Positions 11,471 to 22,999 of a stretch of 64,000 nt of DNA are shown piece by piece. Made by a program: the position numbers and the translations under genes. Each line of letters opens with the position of its first letter. Position 1 is the first letter of the stretch. The stretch is from assembly GCF_040869045.1 (NCBI RefSeq), contig NC_090319.1, positions 389,809,601-389,873,600 on the forward strand, read 5' to 3'. The stretch comes from Eurosta solidaginis. Lineage: Eukaryota; Arthropoda; Insecta; Diptera; Tephritidae. Below the pieces are notes generated by a model, which saw only the letters and a list, made by a program, of their open reading frames with translations, was not told the origin of the DNA and searched no databases.

Positions 11471-12270
11471 TTACAAAGAAAAAACAGTTGAAATAGCACT
11501 GAGAATGAGAAAGGTTATATAAAGCAACTCTGAAAGTTTGGGAGCTTAGCGGTAGCTAGCAGTTTTAGAGTCACTGTCACTTGACACTTAAAAAGCGACG
11601 CAAACAGCTGCGAAGACAGTAAATTGCGAGAGAAACAAAAAGTGTGCGCACAAAAACAATTGCAAGGTAAAAAGGTGCCAATCAAAACTGCAACAAAAAC
11701 ACAAATGCACAATGACTCGGCAAACACAATATGAATAATAAGAAAACTTTAAAAATTCACAAAATCTTAACTTTTCAAAACAAACCAATTGTATTAAAAT
11801 GAACTCTAGGTTTTCGCACTTATTTTTATCGCAAACTAGTATTAAAATTTAGATATTATAATTTAAAACTCTCAAAATAAACACAGCAAAATAAAATGCA
11901 ACTTCACAGCTATAATGACGTTTGCTAATTTTGCTTACGAGCCTATACCTTTGTTGGTTATGACCCGATTATCAGTTCATTTCCAGATATCATAAGAAGA
12001 GATTTCGATCTTTCCAACGATTTATAAATTAAATAGTAAAACTTAACACAACTGCGAAAATTTGCAAAATGAACCAATTTATTCACCCTTTTTGGGTTTT
12101 GTCCAGTTTGCACTAATTTATAGGTATATAAATAATATATATAAATAAATAATAAATATAACTTCAGAATTACAGATCAATTATGAGTTCAACAACCATT
12201 AACTCTTTTAATATGCTGAAAACTGACAAACTTATTCAAATTTTCATGAAAATAAAATTTGAAAATATAT
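11471..12270. other. Possible LINE 5' UTR and AT-rich spacer
   Basis: 11500-11800 has more mixed base composition than its surroundings and could be 5' UTR of the minus-strand LINE. 11800-12270 is AT-rich with no gene signal. Confidence 0.35.
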
Positions 12271-12276
12271 AAATTA

Positions 12277-13022
12277 CTAGTTTTACCAGGCGCACGTAAC
12301 GCCCGAGATCAAATGGATGTTGCATTATTTTTTCTGTTTTGTTTGTTGATAATTTAGTTTATTGTTCTGTAAATTGAATTGAATTTTGTACGCATATTTG
12401 GTGAAATTTTCTTTTAAAAGTTTTTATTATTGCTTCTTATTGCAATGCATATGGGTACACAATATTTTTTGTTTTTTCGTTCGGTGCAAAGATAAACAAA
12501 TTTTTTGGCGTTCCAACTCTAGAGAAAGCAACATATAGCCGGCCATTGAAAAGCGCGGACTCTCTAAATTTAGTAAGCGGATATCTTTGTGCTTTGTTGA
12601 TTGTAATTGCAAAAGCAAGGCGTACAGGAAACTGTAAGAGGTTAAAATTGAATGGCAAAACTATAGGAATTATTGAGATCCGTGGAATGAGCACATCTTC
12701 ACCTTCGCTTTTACCGCTGATGGTTGTTGCTTCGATTACATTCGGCATTAATTTCTTAACGCAAAATCTGGTTCCATTGCACAATTTTGGTGGGTCTAAA
12801 TTCCGAAGAAGCCTGACTGATGAGCCAATTTTCAAAGTTAATATATGCGCAGGCATTCCAGGTGGTTCTAAGGAGTATAGAAATTCATTTGGATAATTCA
12901 CAATTTTATCTTCATCTGTAACTGTGTCGATCGATTTATATTTCGTCACTTCACCAGGAAATTGATTTTGAAAGCGATCATTATTTTTGCTAACATGATC
13001 ATTTTTGGGAGCTAAGATAGTT
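12277..13022 (-). mobile_element. Helitron 3' fragment with terminal hairpin and CTAG end
   Basis: Minus-strand rolling-circle transposon remnant. It enters at about 13022 inside the helicase and ends at 12277. The last bases read CTAG followed by genomic T (12280-12277, flank 12276), and 8 nt before CTAG sits a 4-bp GGCG/CGCC stem with a 7-nt loop (12303-12289). That hairpin-CTRR-T arrangement is the diagnostic Helitron 3' terminus. The coding part stops 160 nt upstream of the end, a normal 3' UTR length. The Rep domain and 5' end are missing. Confidence 0.86.
12437..13022 (-). pseudogene. Helitron PIF1-like helicase, C-terminal part
   Basis: From about 13022 the frame reads ILAPKNDHV, the block typical of Helitron helicases, then EPPGMPAHILTLKIGSSVRL, LRNLDPPKLCNGTRFCV, FPVRLAFAITINKAQ (superfamily 1B motif V) and GRLYVAFSRVG (motif VI). 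After INKAQ the expected GQ(T/S) is scrambled, suggesting a small double frameshift or substitutions. In an active element this helicase unwinds DNA during rolling-circle transposition. The N-terminal helicase motifs and the Rep nuclease are absent upstream, where an unrelated repeat begins, so this is a truncated, non-functional copy. Confidence 0.9.
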
Positions 13023-13082
13023 CATTCGCATAGCCAAAAAACAAAAACATTTAAATTTAAAATTCTTAATTCTGAAATATGA

Positions 13083-13720
13083 AAAACTTTCGTCTTGATC
13101 GAAGGAACCTCGAGCCAAAATTTGGTGATGATCGCAGTATAGCAAACACGTGTTCATAGGGAACACACATACAGAATTTGATTTTTATAGAAGATGTAGA
13201 TAGACTGAAGCTAAACAATTTTTTTAGCAGCGGCAGATTACTAAACGTCCAAAAGGCATAACAGCTAAACTTAACAATGCAGTCAAACTTTAGGTGTTCC
13301 CCATTCCACATTTTACTGGAGGTTTTAGGACTTAACGTCACATAGCTCCTTACCAATTTTAATTATCCTACCATTACGACATCCAGATATATGCAGTATA
13401 ATATATTCCATTTGTATGGGAGGTGCCACGCCCCCTTTTTCCCAATTCCATATTTTCTTGGTGGTGTTAAGGATTGACCTCAAATAACTCCTTACTGAAT
13501 TTCAATGTTCTGGCATGTATACCTTCAAAGGTATGCAGTAACACAGATTCCATTTGTATGGGAGGTGCCACGCCCCTTTTATATACCTAAATTATTTTTA
13601 GCCTAAAACCTTCCCGTTGATCGAAGGAACCCATAACCAAAATTTGGTGATGATTGATGTGTGGGAAATACGTTTCCATAGCGAACACACACACACACAG
13701 ATTTTTATATATATATGGCT
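13083..13720 (+). repeat. Short array of ~140-bp units and flanking direct repeats (GCCACGCCC family)
   Basis: TTCCATTTGTATGGGAGG followed by TGCCACGCCCC occurs at 13406-13434 and again at 13548-13576, 142 bp apart. The sequence before each (CCATTCCA/ATTCCATATTTT, TGGAGG/TGGTGG, TTAAGG, CTCCTTAC) also aligns, so these are two tandem units. A longer pair, TTGATCGAAGGAACC with CCAAAATTTGGTGATGAT, lies outside at 13095 and 13617. The GCCACGCCC core is shared with repeats at 21-22, 33 and 51 kb. A CA run (13685-13699) follows. Confidence 0.7.
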
Positions 13721-14229
13721 AAACCGATTTGGGATATCAAAACGACTCAGAATGTTTAATCGGCAATTGTTGTCCCATATGACTATAACTTATATTTTTT
13801 TATTAGTTTTGGATAGGAAATTTTCCATTCTTTAGAATGACATGCATAGATATCCTTTTTTGCAACTATGAAGTTTATCGAGCGGAATAGAATAAATTAT
13901 GGTCAAAGAGTAAACTTCGAAAAATTTCACTCCAATTCGATAACCCTTTTAACTGCAACGATGCATTCAGGGAGCAACAGTTTATATAAAATAATTCATA
14001 ACAGTTAATTTGTTAATCATACATGAAAAACTCAGAGAATTAAATTATGAAGTTAAAAATAAGAAAAGTTCTATTGGGCCTGAGATCTTGCAAAGTTATC
14101 TACTTTCATAAAATAAAAAAAGGCCATTTTCATACTATCCAAAAATCTTTAATTTTTCTAAATTTTCAAAGGCATATTAAGACCATTATTTATTATATGC
14201 CGCCTAGCAAATCAATCTCTTTTTTGAAC

Positions 14230-14446
14230 GGACAGCTTAACTTCCATATTTTATGCTGACTCCAAACGGCACCTAAAGGCAGATAAATTTTCACCGAGAA
14301 GCTTTTAATCGCAGAAATGTACCCGGAGTGTTTGACATCTGCTGAGAGGCTACGCCCCTTAAAAAACATTTTGCTAATTAAAAAACTTGTTTCTAAAGTT
14401 TTTGATATTACTTTGTAGGCGGATCATGCTAGCACCACGCCGACTT
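14230..14446 (-). mobile_element. tRNA-Gly-derived SINE, degraded copy (B box deleted)
   Basis: Matches the SINE body from the TTTTATGCTGACTCC block through the ATGGCAGAAATACA-like segment to the tail of the tRNA head (GTAGGCGGATCATGCTAGCACCAC), with many substitutions. About 40 bp including the B box is missing between ATTACTTTG and TAGGCGGA. The 3' tail is lost. An old copy. Confidence 0.75.
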
Positions 14447-14836
14447 CACTTACAAAAGAACTAATTGTCATACTTTGGTTACATTCGGCTTATTTAACCT
14501 AATTATGTGTAAGAGTATTCTTACTTTCATTCTTTACTGGATGATTCACGCGCCACGTTCTCTGATGTATCGGTGTTCCTGCCTCATCTTGTATTCGTTA
14601 GCATTTGCTATGGCTGTCATGCCTGCATACGTATAGCGTTCGTTTTGTTGTGCTTACGTTCCTGTTGTTGTTGCCGAAGCAGCATTTGTTTATTTAAGGG
14701 GGTATTTTCGGAATTCAAAAGTTATTTTCGATACAAGACGACATTCGCCTCAATAGTGTTTGGCTTAGCTGCCTAGTACAATACTGCAACGAGCTTTGAG
14801 TCTCTCCTGATTATTACTTGTTTGTTGTTATCGGTT

Positions 14837-15787
14837 ATACTGTTTTCACACAGACGGCTTATTGAATAATAAAGGCAGTTTTCTACATTAAGACGTTTAT
14901 TGAGCTCAATCTTCCCTACAAAATTCGAATCTATAATTATTTCAATAGTAGCTAATCGAATGCCTAATGAAGTCAAAAGCACAATGCAACTCTGTTGTGA
15001 GCGTTCAGTTTCTTAGTTTTTGGTGTGTTCAGTGCTTAAAAATGTCATTTGTCAAAGTAAATGTCATTGTCTGCATGGCGGAACGATACAAGGTGGCCGC
15101 CTCGAACAGCTGATTAAATAAAAAAAAAAATGTAAGGCGCGATAACCTTCGAAGAGATCTAAGGCCGAGCTTCTCTTCCAATTTGCGTCGTGCTCCTCTT
15201 GATTTTCCCTACAAATTGGCCGGATGGGACCTACATGATTTTATGCCGACTCCGAACGGCATCTGCAAGGCAGATGAGTTTTCACTGAGAGCTTTTCATG
15301 GCAGAAATACACCCGGAGCGCTTGCCAAACACTGCCGAGGGTCGACCCCGCTTAGAAAAATTTTCTTCTAATTGAAAAACCTTATTTCTAAAAATCTTGA
15401 TGTTGCTTTGCCCGGGGTTTGAACCCAGGGCATCCGGTGTGGTAGGCGGAGCACGCTACCATCACACCACGGTGGCCGCCCCTGATTATAACCCTTTTTT
15501 ATTTGATTTGATACATCAACTTCCGGCGCAGTACGATTTTGACATTTGTCCATCGAATTGACAAAAACAAAGTACATGGAATTCTTATTTATGTATGGAG
15601 GTATGTCACCATGCTGCCACCTTGTATCGTTCCGCCATGATTGTATGTCATATAGCATTGTCATTTTATTCGCTTGTCGTTTCATCCTTCATACTAATCG
15701 AGCAGTTACTTCTGTGTGAAAGCAATAAATTTACGATTTCATTAGAAGGTGAAATGAGATCATTAAGTTTCTGTGTGAAAACAGTAT
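14837..15787. repeat. Inverted-repeat element interrupted by a SINE
   Basis: Outer arms are a perfect 17-bp inverted repeat, ATACTGTTTTCACACAG at 14837-14853 and its complement at 15771-15787. Inner arms are a perfect 23-bp inverted repeat starting ATGGCGGAACGATACAAGG at 15075-15097 and at 15638-15616. Sequence between outer and inner arms is only loosely alignable, with arms of unequal length (261 and 172 nt). A SINE sits in the middle. It looks like a foldback/MITE or two head-to-head copies of one repeat. Confidence 0.65.
15119..15481 (-). mobile_element. tRNA-Gly-derived SINE, copy B
   Basis: Nearly identical to the copy at 3.9 kb: tail ATGTAAGGCGCGATAACC at the left, body, and tRNA head ending CACGGTGGCCGCC at the right. 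The B box reads GGGTTCAAACCCCGG on the minus strand, close to ideal. A 9-bp target duplication with one mismatch (CTGATTAAA at 15110-15118, CTGATTATA at 15482-15490) flanks it. It lies inside the inverted repeat 14837-15787. Confidence 0.9.
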
Positions 15788-15789
15788 TA

Positions 15790-17690
15790 GTTTCAGTGAA
15801 CAGTCGAAAAAATGGTCTCTAATATTTTGTACAAACATTTCACAATTACATGTACTTGCGTGTTTCTATTACGACGTGTTTAAATTGAGCAATTCACTGA
15901 TTACTTAAATTGCACCGTTTGTATACCAAAAAAGTTGATTCGTAATTATTTTCTCCCAAGGTTAGGACTTTTCGCGAAAATATTTCTTGAATAGTTGTTA
16001 TCTTATTTCTTTTCCTTCTGTGTCTGAAACTTTTCGCAAATACATTTGCCAATTTTTTAAAAACCGAGTTTTATGCAGACAATTTTGTCGCAGAGAGTAA
16101 TTTCATATCCGTTAAGCGCTATTACGAAGGTTGTTTTCATCTGAGCTACTAACAAACTTTATATCTCATAGTATAAGGTTATTAGTGAAAAAAATTAAGC
16201 CTTATATAAGGGAATATTTTTACTAGGTATTATTATGCAGTCATGTGCATACTTTCGTACCTATTACTTATATACACACTTGTGGATGAACTATTGGGGA
16301 TTGGGGATTTGCAAGTTGCGACAAATGCATTCATCGCAACAGCTCGGATATTAAAATAATTGTGCATATATGCATTAATATTTAGGGTAGATTTCATTGA
16401 ACGATTACAGAATAAAATCTTGGGAAATAAATCAGTTTGCATATTTAGTGGTTTGGCATTATCATGTCTTGGGGTGAATACAAATTTTTAATAATTTAGA
16501 TATTTTAATTACACTAACGGTACAGTATTAAGCGAACATTAATTTTGAAAATACAAATCTTAAATATGGTTCAGAACTTTAAATATGGAGAATGAGAGAG
16601 ACAGGGAAGCAGAAGACGGCAGAGGAAAAATTACAAAATTACAAGAGTAAGAATTGAATTTAAAAAAAGCGTTGCTATTTTAAAAAATGTTTGCAAGGTA
16701 TATGAAATTGTGAATGGGGTCAAATTTTCCAAGTGTACCATATTTCCGATGCTTACTTTCGATTATAATATTTATATCACTGGAAAGGTAAAAGAGTAAC
16801 AAAAAATACTAATACTGCGTTTTTCGAATAATAAATCATATCCACACTATTAGGAATAAACTATATAGAGAGTGTATGTGCCTACATGATGACCAAAAGG
16901 AATAGAAACAAAAAGGCAACTCTTAGAGACCAATTTTACAGCGAACAACGAGACATTCATATGGCGGAGCAGCTAAAGGCATTTGCCATTGCACTGATAT
17001 GAATGTTGGAGATTCGAGTTCAATGCTCAGCTCCCGAAAAGCTAGCTGACGAAAAAGTGAAATTCAGAAACATATCCTAGTAACCATCGCCGTTTGTAAA
17101 CTTACAATTTTTCTCTAATATCAATAACAAAAACCATTGTATAAAGCAATATGAGCAAAGCTCGCTAATTAAATGCATATGAAAAAATATTATAATAAAA
17201 AAATATTCGAAAAAATATATTTTTTTCGACCAATACTAAAGTTTATAAAGTATGGAAAAAATGCTAAAGAAAGCACTTAATGTGTTTATTTTTAAAAACA
17301 GTGCAATATAACAGAAAAATAAAGAAGTTAGGAATGCAAAACTTTTGTTTTTTTATTTTTATTGCATCTTTCAAAAAAAAATTTAACTATTCGGCGAAAT
17401 AAAAGAGAAAATCGCCCAGCGTGTGCATATCAAGTAATATGGAGCTAAGTGCCCATGCGTACGGGATTGACGAACTTCGATACAATTTTTATGGGGATGG
17501 AACTGTATCGTATATTTTTGGGTAACTTTATTTTCAGCGACAAATTAACCTGTTTTATTACATATGGTCAAGCTTGTTTTGATTAAATAATATTTCTATA
17601 TGTTCCATTATTTGTTGCCACTTCAATCAAAATAAACCAGTAAGGAAAATTCACTTAGCTGAAAAAAGTACGGAGCGCGAGGTGCCCGAC
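15790..17690. other. Gene-free AT-rich interval
   Basis: No coding, RNA or repeat signal that I can support. ORFs here are under 80 codons and without motifs. Confidence 0.5.
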
Positions 17691-17694
17691 ATCA

Positions 17695-17850
17695 ATTCAG
17701 GAGTTGTCTCGAAATTATTCCAAAACAATCTCAAAGCGATCCTGGAATTGTTCCAAAATGGTTCTGAAACAATCTAAAATGAATCCCTAAGTGATCCTAT
17801 AATGATCGAATAACTTTCCTGAAATTTTTTCGAATTTGTCCCAAAATTTT
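17695..17850 (+). repeat. Degenerate GATCCTGAAA-type short repeats
   Basis: Variants of a roughly 20-nt phrase (CGATCCTGGAATTGTTCC, TGGTTCTGAAACAATC, GTGATCCTATAATGATC) follow each other. A similar phrase set recurs at about 19186-19265. It behaves like an eroded minisatellite. Confidence 0.45.
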
Positions 17851-18912
17851 TATGTTTTAAGAGAAACAATGATGAGTTTCGAAATCAAAATTTTGGCAAA
17901 TTTTGCCTGGCAAATTAAAGACTTTAAATACTTTTAAACAATTCGATTAAGTACGTTATGAGTAATCAAATAAACTTATGTTTCCATTTTATCTCTTAGT
18001 TGCTGTTCAAATAAATTTCATAACTATTTTACTCAGTATTAATTAAACCACATGAGCCACAAACATATGCATTCATTCATACACACATAGGCGTCATGCA
18101 TAACTATAAATGCGTTTCATGATTAAATACCACTTAATAAATTGATTTTGGTGCTTTTATTAAAATAAAAAATACATCCTTAGTAAATTTTTATATTGCA
18201 AATGGATGACGTATTTATTTATTAATTAACAATAAATTATTACAAGCTGGCTGCAATATAGAATTTTTTGCTGACCCTCAGATTTGCATATAAAATCATT
18301 AATTGTAAGTTTGACAAATAAATGCAGATCATTTCTTTGATGCTATAAAAAAGTTATTAAGTATGCATGCATATATTATATTGAAGATGTTGCGAATATT
18401 AGTCGAATATTTTAATTTATGCAAAATAAAATAACGGGATATGCAATTACAGAAACGCTTGAAGCTTGTAAATATATGAAAATAAAAATTGTGCCAACTT
18501 GCTTTTTATTAAATACATTTTTTTTTAACTTTTTACAGTGCTTTGAAATTTTGGGAGGATTTTCTGGAGCCACTTAAATTTAATACTGTCCTTATTGGTC
18601 CAGAATGTCTAGCGCAAGAATTTCCCATGCTGTTTTCTCTGTGTTTAAATTTTTCCTAGTTATTGGTAGAAAATTAGCTGAAGGCCCCAGTAATAATTTT
18701 CTGTCAACACTATTGTAAATTAAACTTTTTAATTGAAACAATTTTTTTTAAAAACATTTTTTTTTAATTTTGGAGTGCTAAATGACTATATTTTTGTTGT
18801 CGTTATATTAAACTAATCATTATAAAAATAAGACACCGATAACTTTTACTATTCATAAATGGAAATTTTTCCAACTTTGCTAAATGATGCGAAAATAAAT
18901 ATATAAATAACT
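17851..18912. other. Gene-free AT-rich interval
   Basis: No recognisable gene or repeat. Composition is strongly A/T with several ATTTT/AAAAT runs. Confidence 0.5.
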
Positions 18913-18913
18913 G

Positions 18914-19197
18914 CAAGGCGCGATAACCTCCGTCGAGTTTTAAGGCCGAGATTCCCTTCCAATTTTGATCGTGCTCATTTTAGTTTTTCATATAAATTGT
19001 TTTATGTCGACTCTGAACGAGATCTGCTAGGCAGATGAGTTTTCACTGAGAAGCTTTACATGGCAGAAATACATTCGGAGTTTTTGTCGAATCACTACCG
19101 AGGGGCGACCCCACTTAGAAAAACTTGTTTCTAATTGGAAAAAGTTTCGATGTATCTTTGCCCTGGGCTTGAAGCCGGGATCTTCTAGTCCAGAAAT
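18914..19197 (-). mobile_element. tRNA-Gly-derived SINE, diverged and 5'-truncated copy
   Basis: Starts (3' end) with CAAGGCGCGATAACCTCCG and matches the body through GCAGATGAGTTTTCACTGAG and the GATG-TCTTTGCCCTGGGCTTGAAGCC block, which is the B-box side of the head. The A-box half of the head is missing. It is followed by GATCC-type short repeats (19186-19265). More diverged than copies A, B and E. Confidence 0.82.
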
Positions 19198-19269
19198 GAT
19201 ACTGAAGAACTCCCTGTCGTGATCCCGCATTATCTCGAAATTACTTTGGAAGGATCCCATATTGATCTC

Positions 19270-20985
19270 AAATGGGCGAGAATGAGCTGATTTTTCTTTG
19301 CTGACGTCATGTACCTCATTTTGCCGTTGTTCAACGAAATACGTCCATTTTTGCGTGCTTTTGTACAGTACCGAAGAACAATAATTTTACATTACCTATG
19401 AAACTTTTATTAAAACAACAAACAAGAATATATTTTATTTATGAGTTGTTATAAGTCATTTGCTTATGTAAATTATTTAAAAAACCAAGCATTCAACAGC
19501 TGCGTATGAAAGAGTTGTCAACACAAAATACTAAATTTTTTGTGGACTTAGCAACGTACCGTATGATGTGTAATGAACAAATAAATAAACCGAATATAGA
19601 AAAGATATTTTAAATAATCACAGCGTAATGACGGATTACACTGTGTGCTCTGCATTTTATATTACAATTAAAAAAATAAAAATTAAAAAAAATTATTTGC
19701 AGTATTGTTATTTGCGTTGCTATTGTAATTTATTTGATAACATTAACTGTATTAATACTTTTTTTTAATATTTTTGCTTTTATACAGTTAAGTAGTCGTT
19801 ATTGTTTGCTTGGCAGTTTTGAGGACAAAAATCGATTTTTTTTTAAATTATGTGAACTTATTTCTTGTGAAACGTTTTACAATAAAAATTTGTCATGCGC
19901 TGACATTACAAATGATAATTACGTAGATACTTTTTTTTTGTAATACTTGCAAATTAATTACCATTACTATGACATAAACAGAAAAAAATATTATAACAAA
20001 TTACTGAATTTGCATAGTTCATGTATTTAGGTGATAATTAAAACTGCTGCATTAATTTCTAGCTACAAATGCTATTAACATAATTCTTTTTCATTTTTTT
20101 ATTATTTTTGTCCTTTACTCAACTTACGAAAAAATTCAATTTTAGCTCATCAACATATGTAAAGCAATAAATATACATATATGTACAATTGTATGTATTA
20201 AAAATGAAGTTTAGCTTAGCGTCAATGTGCTCGCATCAGTCAATGTCATTCCTCATACGCCCCGTCGGAAGTGTGCTGCAATTATTTCTGTTTCGTTTCA
20301 CACTTTCAATACAAGCAAACAAACTTGCAAGCTTACATATACCACATACATACCCATATAATTATATGTTACTTACTTTTATAAATCTCACAGTTGAATT
20401 AAGTTTACTGCTTCATTGCTTAAATTCAGATGCGTTAATATTTCACTAAATCGTTAGCATTATCTATGTAAATCACATGGGATCTGCCACCCCTACAATC
20501 GTTATCGGACACGAAGAATAATTGAATGGAGCGAACATGAGAATGCATGATAAATAAGTTATAATAAATTTTCATTTTCATTTTCGACGTCCCAGGGCTC
20601 AATATTACTTTCATATATGCACATACACACAAAATAACATAATAAATGATAATACATACTACCAAATATTTAGTTAATACTAGAGGTGGAAAATAATCAA
20701 CGATGTTTAAGTAAGTACTATCGATAGTATTGGCACCATGTAGACTGAAACGACGTGAGAATAATGCATAGACGAACTGCCGATACATCTAAATAGAACT
20801 CCAGAATGAGATATGTTAGCGATATAGACCAGGCAAGTGAGGACATTTGCAGGATTTATAAGATATATAATCAGTTTAAACTAGTAATTTAAGTTAGTAG
20901 GGTGAAATATAGCAAAGTGTGCACTACAACTTTTCTTAGTACTATTTTGTGAAATCAGTGAAGTGGGCGCATTAAAAATAAACAA
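19270..20985. other. Gene-free AT-rich interval
   Basis: No gene signal. Short ORFs at 19734, 20189 and 20435 lack recognisable motifs. A palindrome ACTATCGATAGT lies near 20727. Confidence 0.5.
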
Positions 20986-20987
20986 AA

Positions 20988-22118
20988 ACAAGTAAAGGTG
21001 TCTAAGCTCGGGTATAACCGAACATTATATACTCATCGTGAGCTTCAATTGTATATTCCATTTCAGATAAATTACTTCTCTATATTTTACATGGCACCGC
21101 CCGTTTAAAAAAAACGTCTCTCCATTCCCTCATACAATAAAACTTGATATGTGAAAAATCATTGATTCAAAACTATTTTTTGCTAAGCTATAGCTTATTA
21201 TTCTAGTCCACGACCCTTTTAAACTGGTTTTATATCTAAGTTGCCGCAGTCTTTAACCGACCCCGTCCATTTTTACTAGAAATATTTTCTACTATGGGGA
21301 AAATTTGTATTCCCAATTTTATTACGATCCGTTATGTTTTCTTCGAGTTATGGCTCCCGAAACATAGAAAATTGCTTAGTCATAAAAATGGGCGGTGCCA
21401 CGCCCTTTTTTAAATTTGAAGTTTTTCTTATTTACTGTTATAAATCCTCTTGGGAAATAAAAGACCATTGATATAAATCTCTTTTTTGCAAAGATATAGC
21501 TTAATTTATTCGTCCACAATTCCTTTAAAATCGTTTATATAAAAGTGGGCGTGGTACACACCGATTTCATTAATTTTTCTTCAAAGCATTCTTTAAGTAA
21601 AGGCAACCACTCTGCCGAATTTTGTTACGATAGGTTTAACGATTTTTGATTTATGCTTGATAATATTTGTAAAATTGATTTCATCACATGTGGGCGGTGC
21701 CACGCCCATTTAAACAAATTTTTATCAAGAGTCTCAATATTAGTCCACTTGTCAAATTTCAACATTTTAGGTGTATTATTTACTAAATAATCAGGTTTTT
21801 TGTGTTTTCCAAAATGTTATATATATAAAAATTGGGCGTGGTTATCATCCGATTTCGCTCATTTTCAGTACCAATCTATTCTGGGTCCAGATAAGCTCGT
21901 GTACCGTGGTGAAGATATCTCACTATTTACCAAAATTATCGTGTCAACGGGCAGACGGACGGACGGACGGGCATGGCTCAATAAATTTTTTTTTTTTTGT
22001 TACTGATGATTTTGATATATGGAAGTCTATATCTATCTCGATTCCTTTATACCTGTACAACCAACCGTTATCCGATCAAAGTTAATATACTCTGTGTGCA
22101 AAGTACGCTGGGTATAAT
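20988..22118 (+). mobile_element. GCCACGCCC-type modular repeat, copy 1
   Basis: Begins ACAAGTAAAGGTGTCTAAG, followed by a GCTCGGGTATAACCGAAC hairpin, and ends GCTGGGTATAATTATG. Inside, modules recur that carry GGGCGGTGCCACGCCC or GGGCGTGG (about 21388, 21544, 21689, 21831), each followed by CCGATTTC-like or AATTTTGTTACGAT-like phrases. Near the 3' end is a GACG tetranucleotide tract (21953-21970). It matches the reverse complement of 33041-33991 almost end to end. No transposase is encoded; open frames in it (such as 21771-22085) are by-products of the repeat. Confidence 0.78.
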
Positions 22119-22159
22119 TATGCAATTTATTACAGTAGGAATAAGAATACAGTTCTATA

Positions 22160-22490
22160 AATAATACGTAAGGAAGGCTAAGTTCGGGTGTAACCGAACA
22201 TTGCATACTTAGCTGAGAGCTTTGGAGACAAAAAAATGGAAAATCACCATGTAGGAACCTAGGGTAACCCTGGAAAGTGTTTGTATAACATGATTTGAGG
22301 TATAAATCATGGGAGGTATAAAAGAGTATTTTAAAAGGAGTGGGCCATAATTCTATAGGTGGACGCCATTTCGGGATATCGCCATAAAGGTAGACCAGGG
22401 GTGACTCTAGAATCTCTTTGTACGATATGGGTATCAAATGAAAGGTGTTAATGAGGATTTTAAAAGGGAGTGGGCCTTAGTTCTATAGGT
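22160..22490 (+). mobile_element. GCCACGCCC-type modular repeat, 5' fragment
   Basis: Opens with GTAAGGAAGGCTAAGTTCGG and a perfect hairpin GTTCGGGTGTAACCGAAC (22182-22199), then CATACTTAGCTGAGAGCTTTG. The remainder corresponds to the reverse complement of about 51960-52230 (the far end of the copy at 51 kb), including TCTAGAATCT, GGTATCAAATGAAAGGTGTT and TTCTATAGGT phrases. It is a 5' end without its 3' part. Confidence 0.72.
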
Positions 22491-22909
22491 AATGATTTGA
22501 AAAATTCTTCGAAGCAAAATATTTTTAGACCATAACGCTTAGCAAATCCCTGCCTTTCAACGACTCGGCAAACTAAAAATAACAAATCCGCGCCTCATGC
22601 GGATGCGGGCCTTGTGTCGGTTGCGGGATATGGTGGATAAACAACTGGGTATTATTACAGCAATATGCTAAAAAATATTACAGCAGTTAACATTTTTTTT
22701 TATATAATTAATGTATTTGCTGGGTTAGTTACTGAATTTTTCCTTATTTTATTAATACTTAGGTTCAAAGCCCAAATGAAAAACTTTATTTAATTTTCGG
22801 AAACGTTAAACTAGGTTAAATTGCTTTTCATCTCTAGTGAATAGAATGTCACATACATTTATTTCCAAAATTGTGTAAAGTATGTGTTTGCTTGAAGAAA
22901 ATATTCAAA

Positions 22910-22999
22910 GTCGGCTTAAAACATGTACATAAGTTCCGCCTCATTTATGGGAAGCGAATTTTGGCCTAAATCTCCTCGGAGGTATATTGCGCTTCATAT
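22910..22999 (+). mobile_element. tRNA-Gly-derived SINE, 3' remnant
   Basis: GTCGGCTTAAAACATGTA, then TAAGTTCCGCC, GGCCTAAATCTCCTCGGAGG and ATTGCGCTTCATA align with the last ~90 bases of the SINE body (GTCGGCATAAAACATGTA ... GGAGGTTATCGCGCCTTA). Old, truncated copy. Confidence 0.65.

Noticed and set aside
21771..22085. 104-codon frame at 21.8 kb and a 146-codon one at 33.0-33.4 kb encoding similar peptides
   Set aside because: They coincide with two copies of the GCCACGCCC repeat in opposite orientation, including the GACG tract; similarity reflects the repeat rather than protein selection.
22182..22199. GTTCGG-CCGAAC hairpin as a transcription terminator
   Set aside because: No adjoining gene, and Rho-independent terminators are not used in nuclear DNA; it recurs as the end of a transposon-like repeat.
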